Part shown: positions 33,181-55,824 of the stretch, piece by piece | Layout of the letters: each line of letters opens with the position of its first letter | How positions within the stretch are numbered: the stretch's first letter is position 1 | NCBI RefSeq assembly: GCF_033807715.1 | Contig: NC_084599.1 | Location: 34,120,750-34,184,749 of the forward strand | Source of the DNA: Cololabis saira | Taxonomy: Eukaryota; Chordata; Actinopteri; Beloniformes; Belonidae | DNA length: 64,000 nucleotides | Direction of reading: 5' to 3' | The notes under the pieces: generated by a model | Databases searched by the model: none | What the model was told of the DNA's origin: nothing | The model's input: the letters and a program-made list of their open reading frames with translations, nothing else | Program-made: the position numbers and the translations under genes

Positions 33181-33502
33181 TAATGTAAGAAAGAAACCTG
33201 GAACCTTCCAGAAAATTTGGGGGCCCTTTATGGATCTTCTGCCTTCTCTGGACATGACCTCGTGAGATTACTCTTCCTGGACCAAATCCATCTTTAGACT
33301 CTGTACTACACGGATAATATTACTGGATCTACATTAGTATTGCACTATGTAGATTTATGATGTATTTGTGTGTGGATGTGTAGGTGTATGTAGACTGTGT
33401 AGGTATATGAATGAAAGGTAATAGAGAGCCATACAGGGGAGGTGGGTGGGGGGTGGGACGGGAAGTGTTTTAGTGTGTGTGAATAATCCTCCTTGCATCT
33501 GA

Positions 33503-33620
33503 CATCAATCAATCAATCAATCAATCTTTATTTCTAAAGCCCTTTACAACACACAGGGTGACCAAAGTGCTTTCCATTAAAATCCACATTAAAACAAAAC
33601 AATTTAAAAACAACATAATA
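33503..33620 (-). mobile_element. Retroposon 3' tail with (AATC)n
   Basis: AATC repeats followed by TTTATTTCTAAAGCCCTTTA and GGTGACCAAAGTGCTTTCCA, a common fish retroposon tail read on the minus strand. Confidence 0.7.
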
Positions 33621-34249
33621 AAACCATTACAATTAAATTAAGAATATATCTTAATTTTTGTGACCTTTTGTGACATGTTTGTGACCTGTTATTTTTAATA
33701 AGTGCCTTCTACATTATTTGACTGAAGTCATTGTTATCCTGTCTGCATGTATATTAGATGTGTTTCCTTATCATGTTCAGAATTATTCTATTATTTGTCT
33801 TTTTCCTTCTTTCTTATTTTCTTGGAAGCCTATGCTGGCATGTGTTCTCATATGTACATGCAATTTTTTATTTATTTATTTATTTCCTGTTTTGTTGATT
33901 TATATTTGTTTGTTTTTTTTGTTTTTGCTTTTTCTTAAATTATAGAGCAGGTATTTTTTGCACAAATTTGTATTACTTGATGCACAGACATGTTGTAATG
34001 AAGAAATGTTAATAAAAAAATGTTTTTTAAAAAAAAAGGCTTTCAATAAAAGACTGATAAAAACGACAGAGAATCACTGGACTCACAGAAAAAGAATTCA
34101 GCATACGCAGGAGATTAATCCTCTGTCCACGTTTGACCAGTGCTTCAGTGTTAAAATAGAAATATATAAAAATAACACATACAAATCATAATATTTCTAC
34201 TTTAAAATCTGCGCGATCATCAAAAAAAAGCCTGGCTTCCCAGTTACTT
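33621..34249. other. No recognised feature
   Basis: AT-rich sequence with short frames only. Confidence 0.3.
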
Positions 34250-34613
34250 AACATTCCCCTTGCATCCAGTCTCCTGAGCTCCAGTCCAGGTTTTCCCGTG
34301 AAAGGCAGGATGCGCTGAGCGGCGCTAGTTCCGTAGATCTACAAACATCCGCAGCGCTGCCGGCGGCTGGATTTAGCTCATCCACCTGCTTCACAGATCT
34401 ACCCATCGCATCCGCGGATCCCTGTCCGCTGATCATATCCCAAAAATGTGATTATGTGATGGTGCTACAGCACTGGTGCTTCTCCTGTGATTTTACCGAC
34501 GGGGCAGCTCAGAGATACCGAGGGAGTATTTACAGGACAGCTTGTGTCAGTGCGCGTTTAAAGCCTTGACCTTTGACCAGCTCACTGACGGCGCAAGACG
34601 CAGCTCCTGCAGA
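34250..34613 (+). promoter_or_regulatory. Possible upstream dnajc6 promoter (CpG-enriched block)
   Basis: A local rise in GC and CpG, for example CCGCAGCGCTGCCGGCGG near 34349 and GTGCGCG near 34551, lies within AT-rich intergenic DNA directly before the candidate alternative first exon. No TATA box stands out. It is a promoter by position and composition only. Confidence 0.3.
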
Positions 34614-34635
34614 ATGACAGACAGCGCTCTGACAG
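34614..34635 (+). CDS. dnajc6: Candidate alternative first coding exon of dnajc6
   Basis: ATG ACA GAC AGC GCT CTG ACA G is followed by a donor (CAG|GTACCG). The 22 nt end in phase 1, which is exactly what dnajc6 exon 2 requires, giving MTDSALT-D-MDAGYGGG. The ATG has A at -3. The flanks (34200-34620) contain more CpG than the DNA around them. Human DNAJC6 is known to use alternative first exons encoding short N-termini. The exon is very short and the similarity to MKDSENK-type starts is weak, so this is an inference. Confidence 0.35.
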
Positions 34636-35501
34636 GTACCGTCATCCAGTGGCTTCTCTGCTTCTGATGTGTCTTATTTCACTAGTGTTTTACATATCTA
34701 TATATATATACATGCATATCTCACCCTCCTGCAAACCAGGCAGACATGGGAGATGGCATCATCATCTGTGCGTGCATGTTACATAATATGAGGTTGTGCC
34801 TCTATGGAAGCGTGACAACCCCTTCAGCATCTGCGCTCGGTACACAGCTGGCTTTTTTTTTATTATCAGGACAAATGTATAGGAAGAAAACAATATATTA
34901 TCTTATCAATTTGCCTAGGACATGATGCACATGGATGTGAGATCACAAACTTCAGCTCTGGCCCTGTCTGGGATGCGCATTTGCGCTTTGGAATGACATC
35001 ATTTGAGATATTTTTACTTGGATGTGTGTTTTTTATATATGAATGTATAGCAGGCTATATGATTACAGGATGTTTATAATCTTTTACGCCAGATAAACCC
35101 CTCCACGCCCCGCGCTATAGATGGCACCGAGCCTACATGAGTAGATTGAATGAACAAGGTGAAGGTCGCACTTCAGATTTTTTTTTTCCTCTTTATCAGC
35201 TGAGGGTTTCCCGATCTGCATTTCGAGGAAACCAGTTGAACGCAAATAGTATTTCATGTGCACATAATTTCCAAAAGCTTTTACTTCAACAAACCAGATG
35301 TTAAAATAACAAAGTCACAGCCCTGATTTGTTTTTTTTCTTATTAGATGTCTCTTATTATTTCTGTAAACAGTTTCATCAGAGCCTTCGCCTTCATTCCC
35401 CAGGAATGGCTCTATCTTTAGAGGACCGCTCCTGTCCGATTGGCCAATAGATCACCGTCACATCGCGGAGCGTCACGCGTGTCACGTGAACAGCTTAAAG
35501 C

Positions 35502-35605
35502 CTGATTTATGGTTCTGCGTTAAATCGACGCAGAGCTACGGTGCGCGTCGCCGGGTACCCTACGCCGTAGGTTCTGCGTTGGTGTAACGCGGAACCGTAA
35601 ATCAG
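35502..35605. mobile_element. Small palindromic MITE
   Basis: The arms CTGATTTATGGTTCTGCGTT and its inverted near-copy (GCGGAACCGTAAATCAG) enclose a CpG-rich loop. A fragment of the same sequence occurs inside the MITEs at 29459 and 49989. Confidence 0.75.
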
Positions 35606-35648
35606 CCGCAGCTTGGTTTTACTGTTCCGGTCTTTGGTCGGTGACACA

Positions 35649-36410
35649 CAGTACTCGAGTTGTAAAAAAAGATCAGGGGGGATGGTGGATTTTATCATAT
35701 GGGGACAGATAATTTGTGCTGATTTCAAATAATATAATATATTACAAATAATAGCACTGACCAAAACACCTGCAGAAATACTGCAGGAATGACATAGCAG
35801 CAGTTAAATGCAGCCTTCTGTAAGCTTTAAATATCCACTGGGCTTACATCAAATACATCAAAACACAACAATAAAAAACAGTTTTCTGAACTTATCAATA
35901 TGACTCTGTCCTTCACAGGATACGTAAAATGGATCACTGCAAATACTCAAAATCTTAACAAGAATATTTCTCTTATTTCTAGTTAAAATGTCTCATTTTA
36001 GTAAAATAAATCTCATTACACTTAAAACAAGACTCATCACCTGGAAAAACAACAATTTTCACCTGTTTCAAGTAAATTTTCACTTGAAATAAGTAGAAAA
36101 ATCTGCCAATGGAACAAGATTTTTTTGCTTGTAATAAGAAGATAAATCTTGTCCCACTGGCAGATTTTCCTACTTATTTCAAGTGAAAATTTACCAGGTG
36201 AAAATTGTCAAATAAGTTATTTTTCTGGTGTTATTTCTCTGGTGATGACTCTAAATGTTGAAATAGCAGTAAAATCACTGATAAAATCATTGATGAAATG
36301 ACATAAGGGATTGAAAGGGGGGATGGCAGATTTACAGGGGGGATGATTTGGACCATTTTTATTTCAGGGGGGATGCCATCCCCCCTCATCCCCCCTCAAC
36401 TCCAGTACTG
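35649..36410 (+). mobile_element. hAT-like MITE (CAGTACTC family), copy 1
   Basis: The inverted ends are CAGTACTCGAGTTG and CAACTCCAGTACTG. The whole 760 bp is the reverse complement of 41456-42205. Flanks GTGACACA/GTTATATA are a weak 8-bp match. It contains the long hairpin at 36052-36210. Confidence 0.85.
36052..36210. repeat. Long inverted repeat (hairpin)
   Basis: Arms at 36052-36126 and 36141-36210 are complementary over about 70 bp with few mismatches (CAATTTTCACCTG versus CAGGTGAAAATTG; TCTGCCA versus TGGCAGA). The loop is about 14 nt. It is part of the MITE. Confidence 0.88.
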
Positions 36411-37380
36411 GTTATATATATATATCCCTGTTTAATGATAGTGGAAAGAAAAAAAATACTGCAGGTGTACAAGGAGCAGCAGTTTAGAGAGGATGGATGA
36501 ATGGATGAAAAGATGAATCTCAGATGAAAAGCTGCCAATGCACCCGTCAGATCACATGCTCAGTTGAAGTACATGTACTTCACAAGACGGCAGTACTCGG
36601 ACGATATCTCAAAGTGTCTCAGTCATCAGTTCAAGTGCTGCAAGGGTCGTGCAGCTGATCCAGCAAATTCCTGGATTCTGCTTCGACGGTTCTGGAGATA
36701 ATCATTAATCCTCAACCTATCTGTGGGGGCGATGGTTAAATCCGGTTAAAACAGTGGAGCTCCTCTACTATCATGTTACAACCAGGGCATGTCATAAAAC
36801 AGTTAAAGTGGCACTCGGCAGTAAAATTGAAGGCTTACAACTCTGACAGGGGGAGGGATGTAAAACTTCCTCTTCCAGGTAAGTTGTAAAGCGTCCATTT
36901 TTAATAACAGGTTAATGCAATGCAATTCTCCTTGAATGAAAATAAAAATAAGGTCAGGAGAACCCTCAACTCAATAGTCTCTGTTCTCCATTTAGAGCTA
37001 TAGAATTAATTTATTTGATAGCAGTACTAATAATATGCCAAAGTAGTAGTGGTGTTTGGAATACATTTGAAATCACATAAATTATGCCACACAGTGTTAT
37101 GTGCTTGTAAACAAAAAAGGCAATTCACTGTCAGCAGCAGCACTTCACAAACACTCCAATGTTTTTGTTTGAGAAGTGCAGAGGTGCAGAGGTTTAAGGT
37201 CACATTAAAAGTAAACACATATATGAATTAATGAATTTTTTTCCGGACATTTAAATGACCCATCCCTCATGGGATTACACAGACACATTAATTACATCAA
37301 AATATAACATTCCAGTGTGTAAACCACCTACTTCCAGCTACAAATAATAATAATGATAATAAGCAGCAACCAATAATAAT

Positions 37381-37470
37381 AATAAATAAAATTAAAATTA
37401 AAATTAAAATTAAAATTAAAATTAAAATTAAAATTAAAATTAAAATTAAAATTAAAATTAAAATTAAAAC
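37381..37470 (+). repeat. (AAAATT)n microsatellite
   Basis: About 14 hexanucleotide units; reading frames over it are artefacts. Confidence 0.93.
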
Positions 37471-39399
37471 AAAATAAAATATCCCACACTAGAAAATACA
37501 AAAAAAATACAAAAAAATACAAAAAATACACCCACAGAAATACCGACCCACACGCACACAGCCCCCCCATACCCAGGTCCATAATTAGATCATATCATAA
37601 CTCACTCCTCAAATACCAACCCTTACAGACAATTGAACCAATCCATACAATAATAATATGCATATAATTATAAAAAATAAAATAAAAAGAATTAACATTA
37701 ACTTTATGTGAGTAATAAATATACAATTTTTCATGACATGTCTTAAAGTATCCCAACTTTAAGACAGTCATTCGGTCATTCGGAGCTACTCAGAGCTCTT
37801 CATGAATGTCAAAGACATCTTCACATCATGTCATGCAGATATTTGAGCAGGTTTCTGTTTGTTTTGTACATATTAGCGGTTCAGAAAAGTCTGTTTTACA
37901 GAGTCCCTGCTGTCAGTACAGGTCACAGTGTTGCCACAACGTCACTGTTAGCATTAATGTTTCGCTGCCTGTTGTTTACACAGCGGCTATACGTCACATT
38001 TATACGGGTTCAACTCAGGTCCATAATATAGTTTCTTGAAGGATTACAGGTTTGCTTCAAATAATAAACAGATAGACACTCTTTTTGTTGGTTCATTTCA
38101 GTTGGTTAACCAAAAATCATTATGAAAAACAAAGAAATCCCTGTTTAATTTCTTACATTAAGAACATACAGCCAATAAGTCAATGTTCAAAGAATACACT
38201 TGAAAAAGTTTAGTAATCATTTTAGATTTATTTGCTTGTTTGCAGTTAAGGTTAACAGTTTATGCATCTCATCAATGTATCCCTCCAGTCAATATTCTTA
38301 CTGGGCCAGTTGAATCAAGGCCTCTTTTGCAATTCACACAAAAACAAAATAACGTTTCCAAAGCACTGGCATCAAACATTACACTCTATATAAATCTATT
38401 ATCCTATTTTATTGTATTTTGTACTAATTTTGACAGAAAAAAGCAAGGATTTTGCACCACATCGGTTTGGTGCGTCCCTAAAAGGCAGGGCACCAGGGAG
38501 TAAATATTGGCAGGCATGGCTGGGAGTCAGACAGGAAGCTCCTTTGCAACACTGCCGTGGCAACACGTTGCATCCGGTTATGGCAGCCGCATCGTTCCTC
38601 CCTTTTGCACATTCCGTTCCCGCTGTGCTTTGAGCCCCCGACTGCTCTCCTAAAAGAGTTTCCCAGGCTCATGTCCTCTTTTCAGAACCATGCGGGGTTT
38701 CTGTTGCCAGGGCACAGGAAGGAAGCATGCCATCACTGCTGAGCTTTATTCTGCACAGACCTGGGGTCAGGACACAAATCTCAACCCAAAACTGACAAAT
38801 TTGGACCCGGAATTATTGACCTTACAAAAGTGGCCGTTAACAGCCAAAACTGCTATTATTGACGTGGAGACTGAGAAATATTGAGTACATATGTGATTCA
38901 GAGGGAGTTTCCTTTATCTGACAAAGCATGAGTCTGTTGTCTTGTTAATCTGACTTTCATATTTATCTCATTTCAGTCTCATATGTTTAAAAGGCTCCAA
39001 TTTCCAATTTTACAGTTCTGTAGGTATTATTATTATAACATCCAATATTATCTTTGTCTCTTTTACTACATCCAAACAGTGCTATTGCACAACTGATTCG
39101 ATTTAATAATTAATATATTATTTGATTTGTTTATGGAACAAAACAAGGTATGAAAATCCAGAAACTATGGAACACAATTGTCACAACTTTTAGAAATGAT
39201 CAACTATTAAAGAAAGTAACATAATCAGCATATGCTTGCTGATAGAAAATTCAATTAAATTCAAACAGAATCAATGTTGCATCTCCAATTTAATTTGTTT
39301 AGGTGAACATTGATGTATTTGTGGTCCTCCACGTCTTCTCCCATGACGTTTACCTTGTTCCTGGCCCTCCTAAAATCCACAGTTATCTCCCTTCTCTTG
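37471..39399. other. No recognised feature
   Basis: Short frames only. A GC-richer patch at 38470-38720 has no recognisable gene. Confidence 0.3.
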
Positions 39400-39960
39400 T
39401 GTCTCATTCAAAATGAGATTATTGTTCCCACAAATTGCTCCAACAGTATTTTGCACTCAGTTCCCTGTACACCATGGATACACACCACACCTGAATATTC
39501 CTGCAGGTGACAGGACTCTGACTTGTTCTGACTTGCACTGACGTGTGCAGCGTGAAGAGGAATGATGAGAGTACAGTCCCCTGTGGCGCTCCTGCTGTCG
39601 ACCACCTGGTCAGACACACAACCCTTCTGTCTCATAACCTGTAGTCTGTTCTCCAGGTAGTGATCCAGGTGATTGTGTCTTCTAGAAATCTACATAGTAA
39701 AGCAAGCTTAATTGTTATTGTAAATAAATCAAAGAAGTGCTTTATCCAGATGACAGTGGGTTTGTTGAAGCAGGTGTAAGGCATCTTCAAGTCCAAACCT
39801 GCAGAGCCTCTGGAAAGTCTTTTTTGCCTCTGTGATACATGATGTTAGGACAACAGGTCTATAGTCCTTAAAAACAGATTTTTTTTCTTTTGTCTTTGTC
39901 TTTTCTATACTGGAACAAGGCAGGTTGTCTTTCATAGCACCTCTTCAACCTTCTGCTGGC
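39400..39960 (-). pseudogene. LINE reverse transcriptase fragment
   Basis: The minus strand reads FKDYRPVVLTSCI and GLEDALHLLQQTHCHLDKAL, then after frameshifts STAGAPQGTVLSSFLFTLHT and SESCHLQEYSG. These are the finger and palm motifs of L2/CR1-type reverse transcriptase; the catalytic box is lost. Confidence 0.85.
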
Positions 39961-40235
39961 TCAGGCTAAGTTTTAAGAGGTGCCATTGAATCACATACTT
40001 GGTCCATGCAGGCCTTTTGTAACTTTAAGGCCAAAGACATACACACATATTAACAAATGTAGAGAGAAAGCACAAGAGAAACTTGGCTGTAACCAACATT
40101 TCTGCACCAATTAATTGACTCTGAATCTGTATGTTTGTACTTAGGTTTGCTTTGTCATCATTATAATATTTCGACAACCTTCAAATATATAGCACTTAAA
40201 GTGACATTGTGGCTAACTATATTTAATACTATAAA

Positions 40236-40942
40236 TAGTGTTGTCCCGATCGATCAGGCCCGATCACCGTATTTTCAAAACATCGGTATCGGCCTAAAAA
40301 GTATCGGGACATATCTAGTAATTAATGTTTTTAATATATATTAAATCGTTGTATATATCGTTGCATTTAACGTCACTTCCGACCGGCTGGCGGAAGTGAC
40401 GAAGTAAGCGAAACTAACATGGTTGACATGTTTGAATTGTGAAATGTTATATATGTTCATGTTGCATTAAGCTGCTGCTATTCATTTCATGCCATTCAGA
40501 ATGTTGCACTATAAGGTTAAGCCAAAAAGTATTTTAATTTTCTTGTGTTTGTGAGTTTGACTGGATGTCATTCAACTGCCTCTTTTGAAGTTAAATGTAT
40601 TTATTTTTGTTATTGCACTATTCTGCACTTTTTGTTTTAGTTTACAATTTCATGTTTTTACATTTTGTGGCACCAGTGCTGATAAGCTTTGTTGAAATAT
40701 ATGTCCATGTTGTTCTCCAATGGACAAGAAAAGAAACTGGGATAATTTAGTTTTAGTCCCCTTTTTTCTTTTTCTTTTTTAAATTAATTGCCAACATGTA
40801 TCTGATAGGGAAAAAGTATCGGAAATGTATCGGGAGCCAAAAAAAAGTGATCGGATCAGAAAAATCGGGATCGGCAGATACTCAAACTCAAGGTATCGGG
40901 ATCGGAATCGGGAGCTAAAAAATTGTGATCGGGACAACCCTA
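40236..40942 (+). mobile_element. hAT-like MITE (TAGTGTTGTCCCGATC family)
   Basis: The ends TAGTGTTGTCCCGATC and GATCGGGACAACCCTA are inverted. The 8-bp duplication is ACTATAAA/ATTATAAA with one mismatch. Many ATCGG repeats lie near both ends. No transposase. Confidence 0.88.
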
Positions 40943-41043
40943 ATTATAAATATTGTTTTTCTTTAGCATGAATATCAGCCATGTGAAAAGTTATAGCCAG
41001 TCACAAGTACTGGCTTTGTGAATAATAGATGCAGCAATAAGTA

Positions 41044-42409
41044 CACTGTAAAACCTAACAGTGCATCTTAATAACAGAAGTAAGTTGAAATAACTTAAAC
41101 TTTGTTTAAGTTGTGGTCAATCATTGCCATCAGTTAAGATAACTCAAAAATTAATTAAATAAATGTTTGAAGCTGGTATAAGATGTCTGTGTTTGTATTG
41201 TTTTAAAGCAACTTAAAGTTGAGTTATTCAAGTTATGACAACTAAAATGGTTTAAGGCAATCGGTTTCCTAAAATGAATTGAGTAGCTAGAAGTTGTGAC
41301 CACTAGAATGTGATAATTTAATTTAGAGGAATAAAACTAACTTGAACTTAAGTACTAACATTTATGTAAAGAAGATTCAATTAAATTAGTCTGGCTTGAT
41401 GCAAATTAATACAATCAACACTTTTTAAATAAGTCTGAAGGAAATACTACATAATCAGTACTCGATTTGAGGGCGGATGAGGGGGGATGTCATCCCCCCT
41501 TGAAATAAAAACGGTCAAAATCATCCCCCCTGTAAAACTGCCACCCCCCCTTTCCATCCCTTATGTCATTTCATCAATGAATGTGGTTTTACTGCTATTT
41601 CAACATTTAGAGTCATCATCAGAAAAAGAACTTATTTGACAATTTTCACCTGTTTCAAGTAAATTTTCAATGGAAAAAAGAAGGAAAATCTGCCAGTGGG
41701 ACAAGATTTATCTTCTTATTACAAGCAAAAAAATCTTGTTCCATTGGCAGATTTTTCTGCTTATTTTAAGTGAAAATCTACTTGAAACAGGTGAAAATTG
41801 TTGTTTTTTCCAGTGATGAGTCTTGTTTTAAGTGTAATGAGATTTTTTTTACTAAAATGTGACATTTTAACTAGAAATAAGACAAATATTCTTGTTAAGA
41901 TTTAGAGTTTTTGCAGTGATCCATTTTACTTATCCTGTGAAGGACAGAGTCATATTTTGACAAGTTCAGAAAACTGTTTTTTATTGTTGTGTTTTGATGT
42001 ATTAGATGTAAGCCCAGTGGATATTTAAAGCTTTCAGAAGGCTGCATTTAACTGCTGCTATGTCATTCCTGCAGTATTTCTGCAGGTGTTTTGGTCAGTG
42101 CTATTATTTGTAATATATAATATTATTTGTAATCAGCACAAATTATCTGTCCCCGTGTGATAAAATCCACCATCCCCCCTGATTTTTTTTACAACTCGAG
42201 TACTGTGTATAATACATATTAGTTTTAAGTTCAGTTTACTGAATGAAATGGTATCAAGTTCATTTAACCAAATTACCATAACAATAAATATTTGAGTTAC
42301 CTAAATGGAATATTTTTTTACACTTGAATTGTTTGAGTTAATAAACTTAAATGATTTTAGGCAATCGGTTAACAGTTTGAGTTCAACTAACTTACCAGGT
42401 TTTACAGTG
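41044..42409 (+). mobile_element. Mariner-like MITE (CACTGTAAAACCT ends), host to a nested MITE
   Basis: The inverted ends are CACTGTAAAACCT and AGGTTTTACAGTG, flanked by TA dinucleotides (41042-41043 and 42410-42411). A CAGTACTC-family MITE is inserted at 41456-42205. Confidence 0.82.
41456..42205 (-). mobile_element. hAT-like MITE (CAGTACTC family), copy 2, nested
   Basis: The reverse complement of 35649-36410, including the internal hairpin (about 41640-41805). Flanks TACATAAT/TGTATAAT fit an 8-bp target duplication with two mismatches. Confidence 0.87.
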
Positions 42410-42539
42410 TAGAGGACCTGGGTTGCAGTGGATTTCCCTTTAACTCAGTAGGGAACCACAGCGGAAGACATGCAGCTACACTGTTGTAGTAAAATGCGGA
42501 GAAAAAGAGGAGGAGACACGGAGAGAGGGAGAGATGGAG

Positions 42540-42705
42540 AGATAGATGGACGGATGGGAGGATGGATATATAGATATCTAGCTAGATAGATAGCTCAATA
42601 GATAAAGAGATAGAAAGATAGATAGAGAGAGAGATAGACAGGGGGGAAGAGAGAGAGATAGACAGAGAGAGAAAGAGGGGGAGGGAGGGAGGATAGAGAG
42701 AGAGA
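42540..42705 (+). repeat. Degenerate GATA / GA simple repeat
   Basis: GATAGATAG and GAGAGAGA runs lie immediately upstream of the dnajc6 leader. Confidence 0.85.
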
Positions 42706-42778
42706 GAGCACGGACAAGCCGGCAGTATTTTCTGCGCTCAGAAAACAGAGGAGAGCGGTCGTCCTCCCCTCCACGGAC

Positions 42779-42789
42779 ATGTGGTGCAC

Positions 42790-42824
<35 letters not shown>

Positions 42825-42922
42825 GGCAGAAAAAACCGAGAAAGACGCAAGAAGCGGCGCAGGCGGCGGCAGCGTCTGGGGCGACGGCGCGGCGCAGCCC
42901 GCTATTCCTTTCCGTCTTTTAA
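42779..42922 (+). CDS. Upstream ORF with polyglutamine tract in dnajc6 leader
   Basis: The frame opens ATG TGG TGC ACC, runs through 11 CAG codons, and stops at TAA 42920-42922, 23 nt before the dnajc6 start. The 47-residue product is M-W-C-T, Q11, a basic stretch (GQKKPRKTQ), an Ala-rich stretch and a hydrophobic end (PLFLSVF). The ATG has G at -3, a moderate context. It is a uORF only if transcription starts upstream of 42779. It is not a known protein; the likely role, if any, is to modulate dnajc6 translation. Confidence 0.45.
42791..42823 (+). repeat. (CAG)11 trinucleotide repeat
   Basis: Eleven uninterrupted CAG units in the dnajc6 leader. Read in the uORF they give Gln; in the dnajc6 frame they would give Ala, but no ATG opens that frame. 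Confidence 0.95.
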
Positions 42923-42945
42923 TTCCTCTTTTGTGTCCTTCGGTA

Positions 42946-53905
<10,960 letters not shown>

Positions 53906-54576
53906 GTGAGTTTCCACAGCATTCCAGCATAAACGTGTGCTGTAGTTCCCTCCTGTGAAATGCATGTTTGTTGCTCGGTTTGACACTAATCCTGGCTTGG
54001 ATGACAGTTTGGAGCCATGTTTGTGTTCCAGTTTTCACACTGTTTTGTAGTGCCAGTCAAAAGGACTGGTTCCTACAGTTTTATCCAGCATTTACACAGA
54101 ATAACACAAAGTTTTAAGTATTTTGTTTCTTTGGAGTTTGCAGTTTGATGGCAGATCACATTTTTGACATAGATATACACAATGCTGCACCAGAAGCAAA
54201 CACAATAACTATGAGTAAAAGCTAGAAATATACTATTTATAAAGCAGTCGACAAACTTCAGGAGGCAACTTTCAATGTGAGAAGAATTCAACTAGGAAAC
54301 TATAGAAATGAATATGCAGTTATTTAGTTTGACTATTTTTAGGGTAAGAGAAAAGCTGGAACAGATTTCTGGGGTAAACAATGCCTACAAGATCTCGACA
54401 AAAACAGACTTCCACCAAATATGCTGTCAAATCACTCTAGCCTCAGAAAAATGAACAAAGGGGTTTTTATGATGACACTTAAACACTGGGCTTGAATCTC
54501 TCTCAGTTATCCTAAATGTCACTGACAAAAGTTTGAAACTAAATTATATTTGCAGTCAAGCGTAGACCGTTTAGAG

Positions 54577-55072
54577 CAGGGGTCGGCAACCCGGGGCTCT
54601 AGAGCCGCATGCGGCTCTTTAGCGCCGCCCTAGTGGCTCCTGGAGCTTTTTAAATAATGTTTGACCTTTTTTTTCTTCTTTTTTCTCTCTTTTGCTCTCT
54701 TTCTTTCTCTTTTTTCCTTTTTTTCTCTTTTTTCTTCTTTTTTCTTTTTTCTCTCCTTTTTTCTTCCTTTTTCCTTTCCTTTTTAATCTCGACATTTCGA
54801 CCTTATCCTCGAAATTGTACTTCAACATTAATCTTGACATTTCAATTTTTTTCTCGAAATTTTGACTTTTTTCTCGACATTTCGAATTTTTTCTCGACAT
54901 TTCGACTTTTTTCTCGACATTTCAACTTTTTTCTCAACATTTTGCCTTTCGCCATTTGCCTTCATTCTAAGGCTTATACAAGACTTTTCATTTTTTGCGG
55001 CTCCAGACATATTTGTTTTTTGTGTTTTTGGTCCAACATGGCTCTTTCAACATTTTGGGTTGCCGACCCCTG
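54577..55072 (+). mobile_element. hAT MITE (CAGGGGTCGGCAACC family)
   Basis: The ends CAGGGGTCGGCAACCC and GGGTTGCCGACCCCTG are flanked by a perfect 8-bp duplication GTTTAGAG (54569-54576 and 55073-55080). Internally there is a T/C-rich tract and a CTCGACATTTCGACTTTTTT minisatellite (54787-54945). It lies in dnajc6 intron 2. Confidence 0.95.
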
Positions 55073-55824
55073 GTTTAGAGTATCTAATACTGAATCCTAG
55101 AGGGGAGGAAAGTTCTTGGAGCTCATGCTTGTTGGAGATGAGCGTTAATGAAAATTAAAAGTTGCTACAATACAACAGTAATGAGGGACGCAGACATTCA
55201 GCTCAGGTTATGATGACCATTTGTTGAGGAACCTGGAGTTGCTTACAAGAGTCTTACAAGCTTTGGTTTGGAAAATGTATCATATTTGTTTTTACACAAA
55301 ACACACAGAGCAATGAGTGTTCAAACTTGTCTGCAGATGTCTGTCTCACATGAACCCATATCAGCTAATGATGGCCTAGTGCACTTTGGCTCCTATTATG
55401 AATTAAAAACACATTTCTCTCCAAAATACACTGTAAGATTGGTAATGGAGTCCACATTATTCTCTGTATTTGATCTTTGTTTTATTTCTTCCAGGACTGT
55501 TTGTTGTTTTGCTAAATTTTCAGAACAAGAAACAGCAGCACAGATGATTAATGACAGATGAGGACAAGTCCCTACTCTCATGTGCTCTTTGTGTTTTAAC
55601 TGTACAGAGTTATAGGGATTTCTGCCTCTGAACATCCCGTCTCAAACGGTCTGACATCAGATACGGTTTCATCTAATCAAATCAAGGGATAAAATACAAC
55701 ATCAATTCTGCCTCTGACTCTATTTGTGAGGTTTCCTAGCAATAATTGCCGTGATGATATGCATTAAATGATAAATGCTGTTCATAAACCCAACTAAAAG
55801 CAGTGGCGCTTTGCACATGTTCAG

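Larger units (their letters stand above)
42700..42945 (+). promoter_or_regulatory. dnajc6: Probable dnajc6 promoter / 5' leader with CAG repeat
   Basis: A GC- and CpG-rich leader lies directly upstream of the ATG, following a GA-rich, GATA-like simple-sequence stretch (42540-42705). It contains an 11-unit CAG tract at 42791-42823 and a short upstream ORF. The transcription start is not determinable from sequence. Confidence 0.55.

Noticed and set aside
42781..42945. 55-residue N-terminal extension of auxilin with a poly-Ala run, in frame with its ATG
   Set aside because: The frame opens only at GTG; there is no upstream ATG in that frame. Kept only as a remark in the uORF finding.
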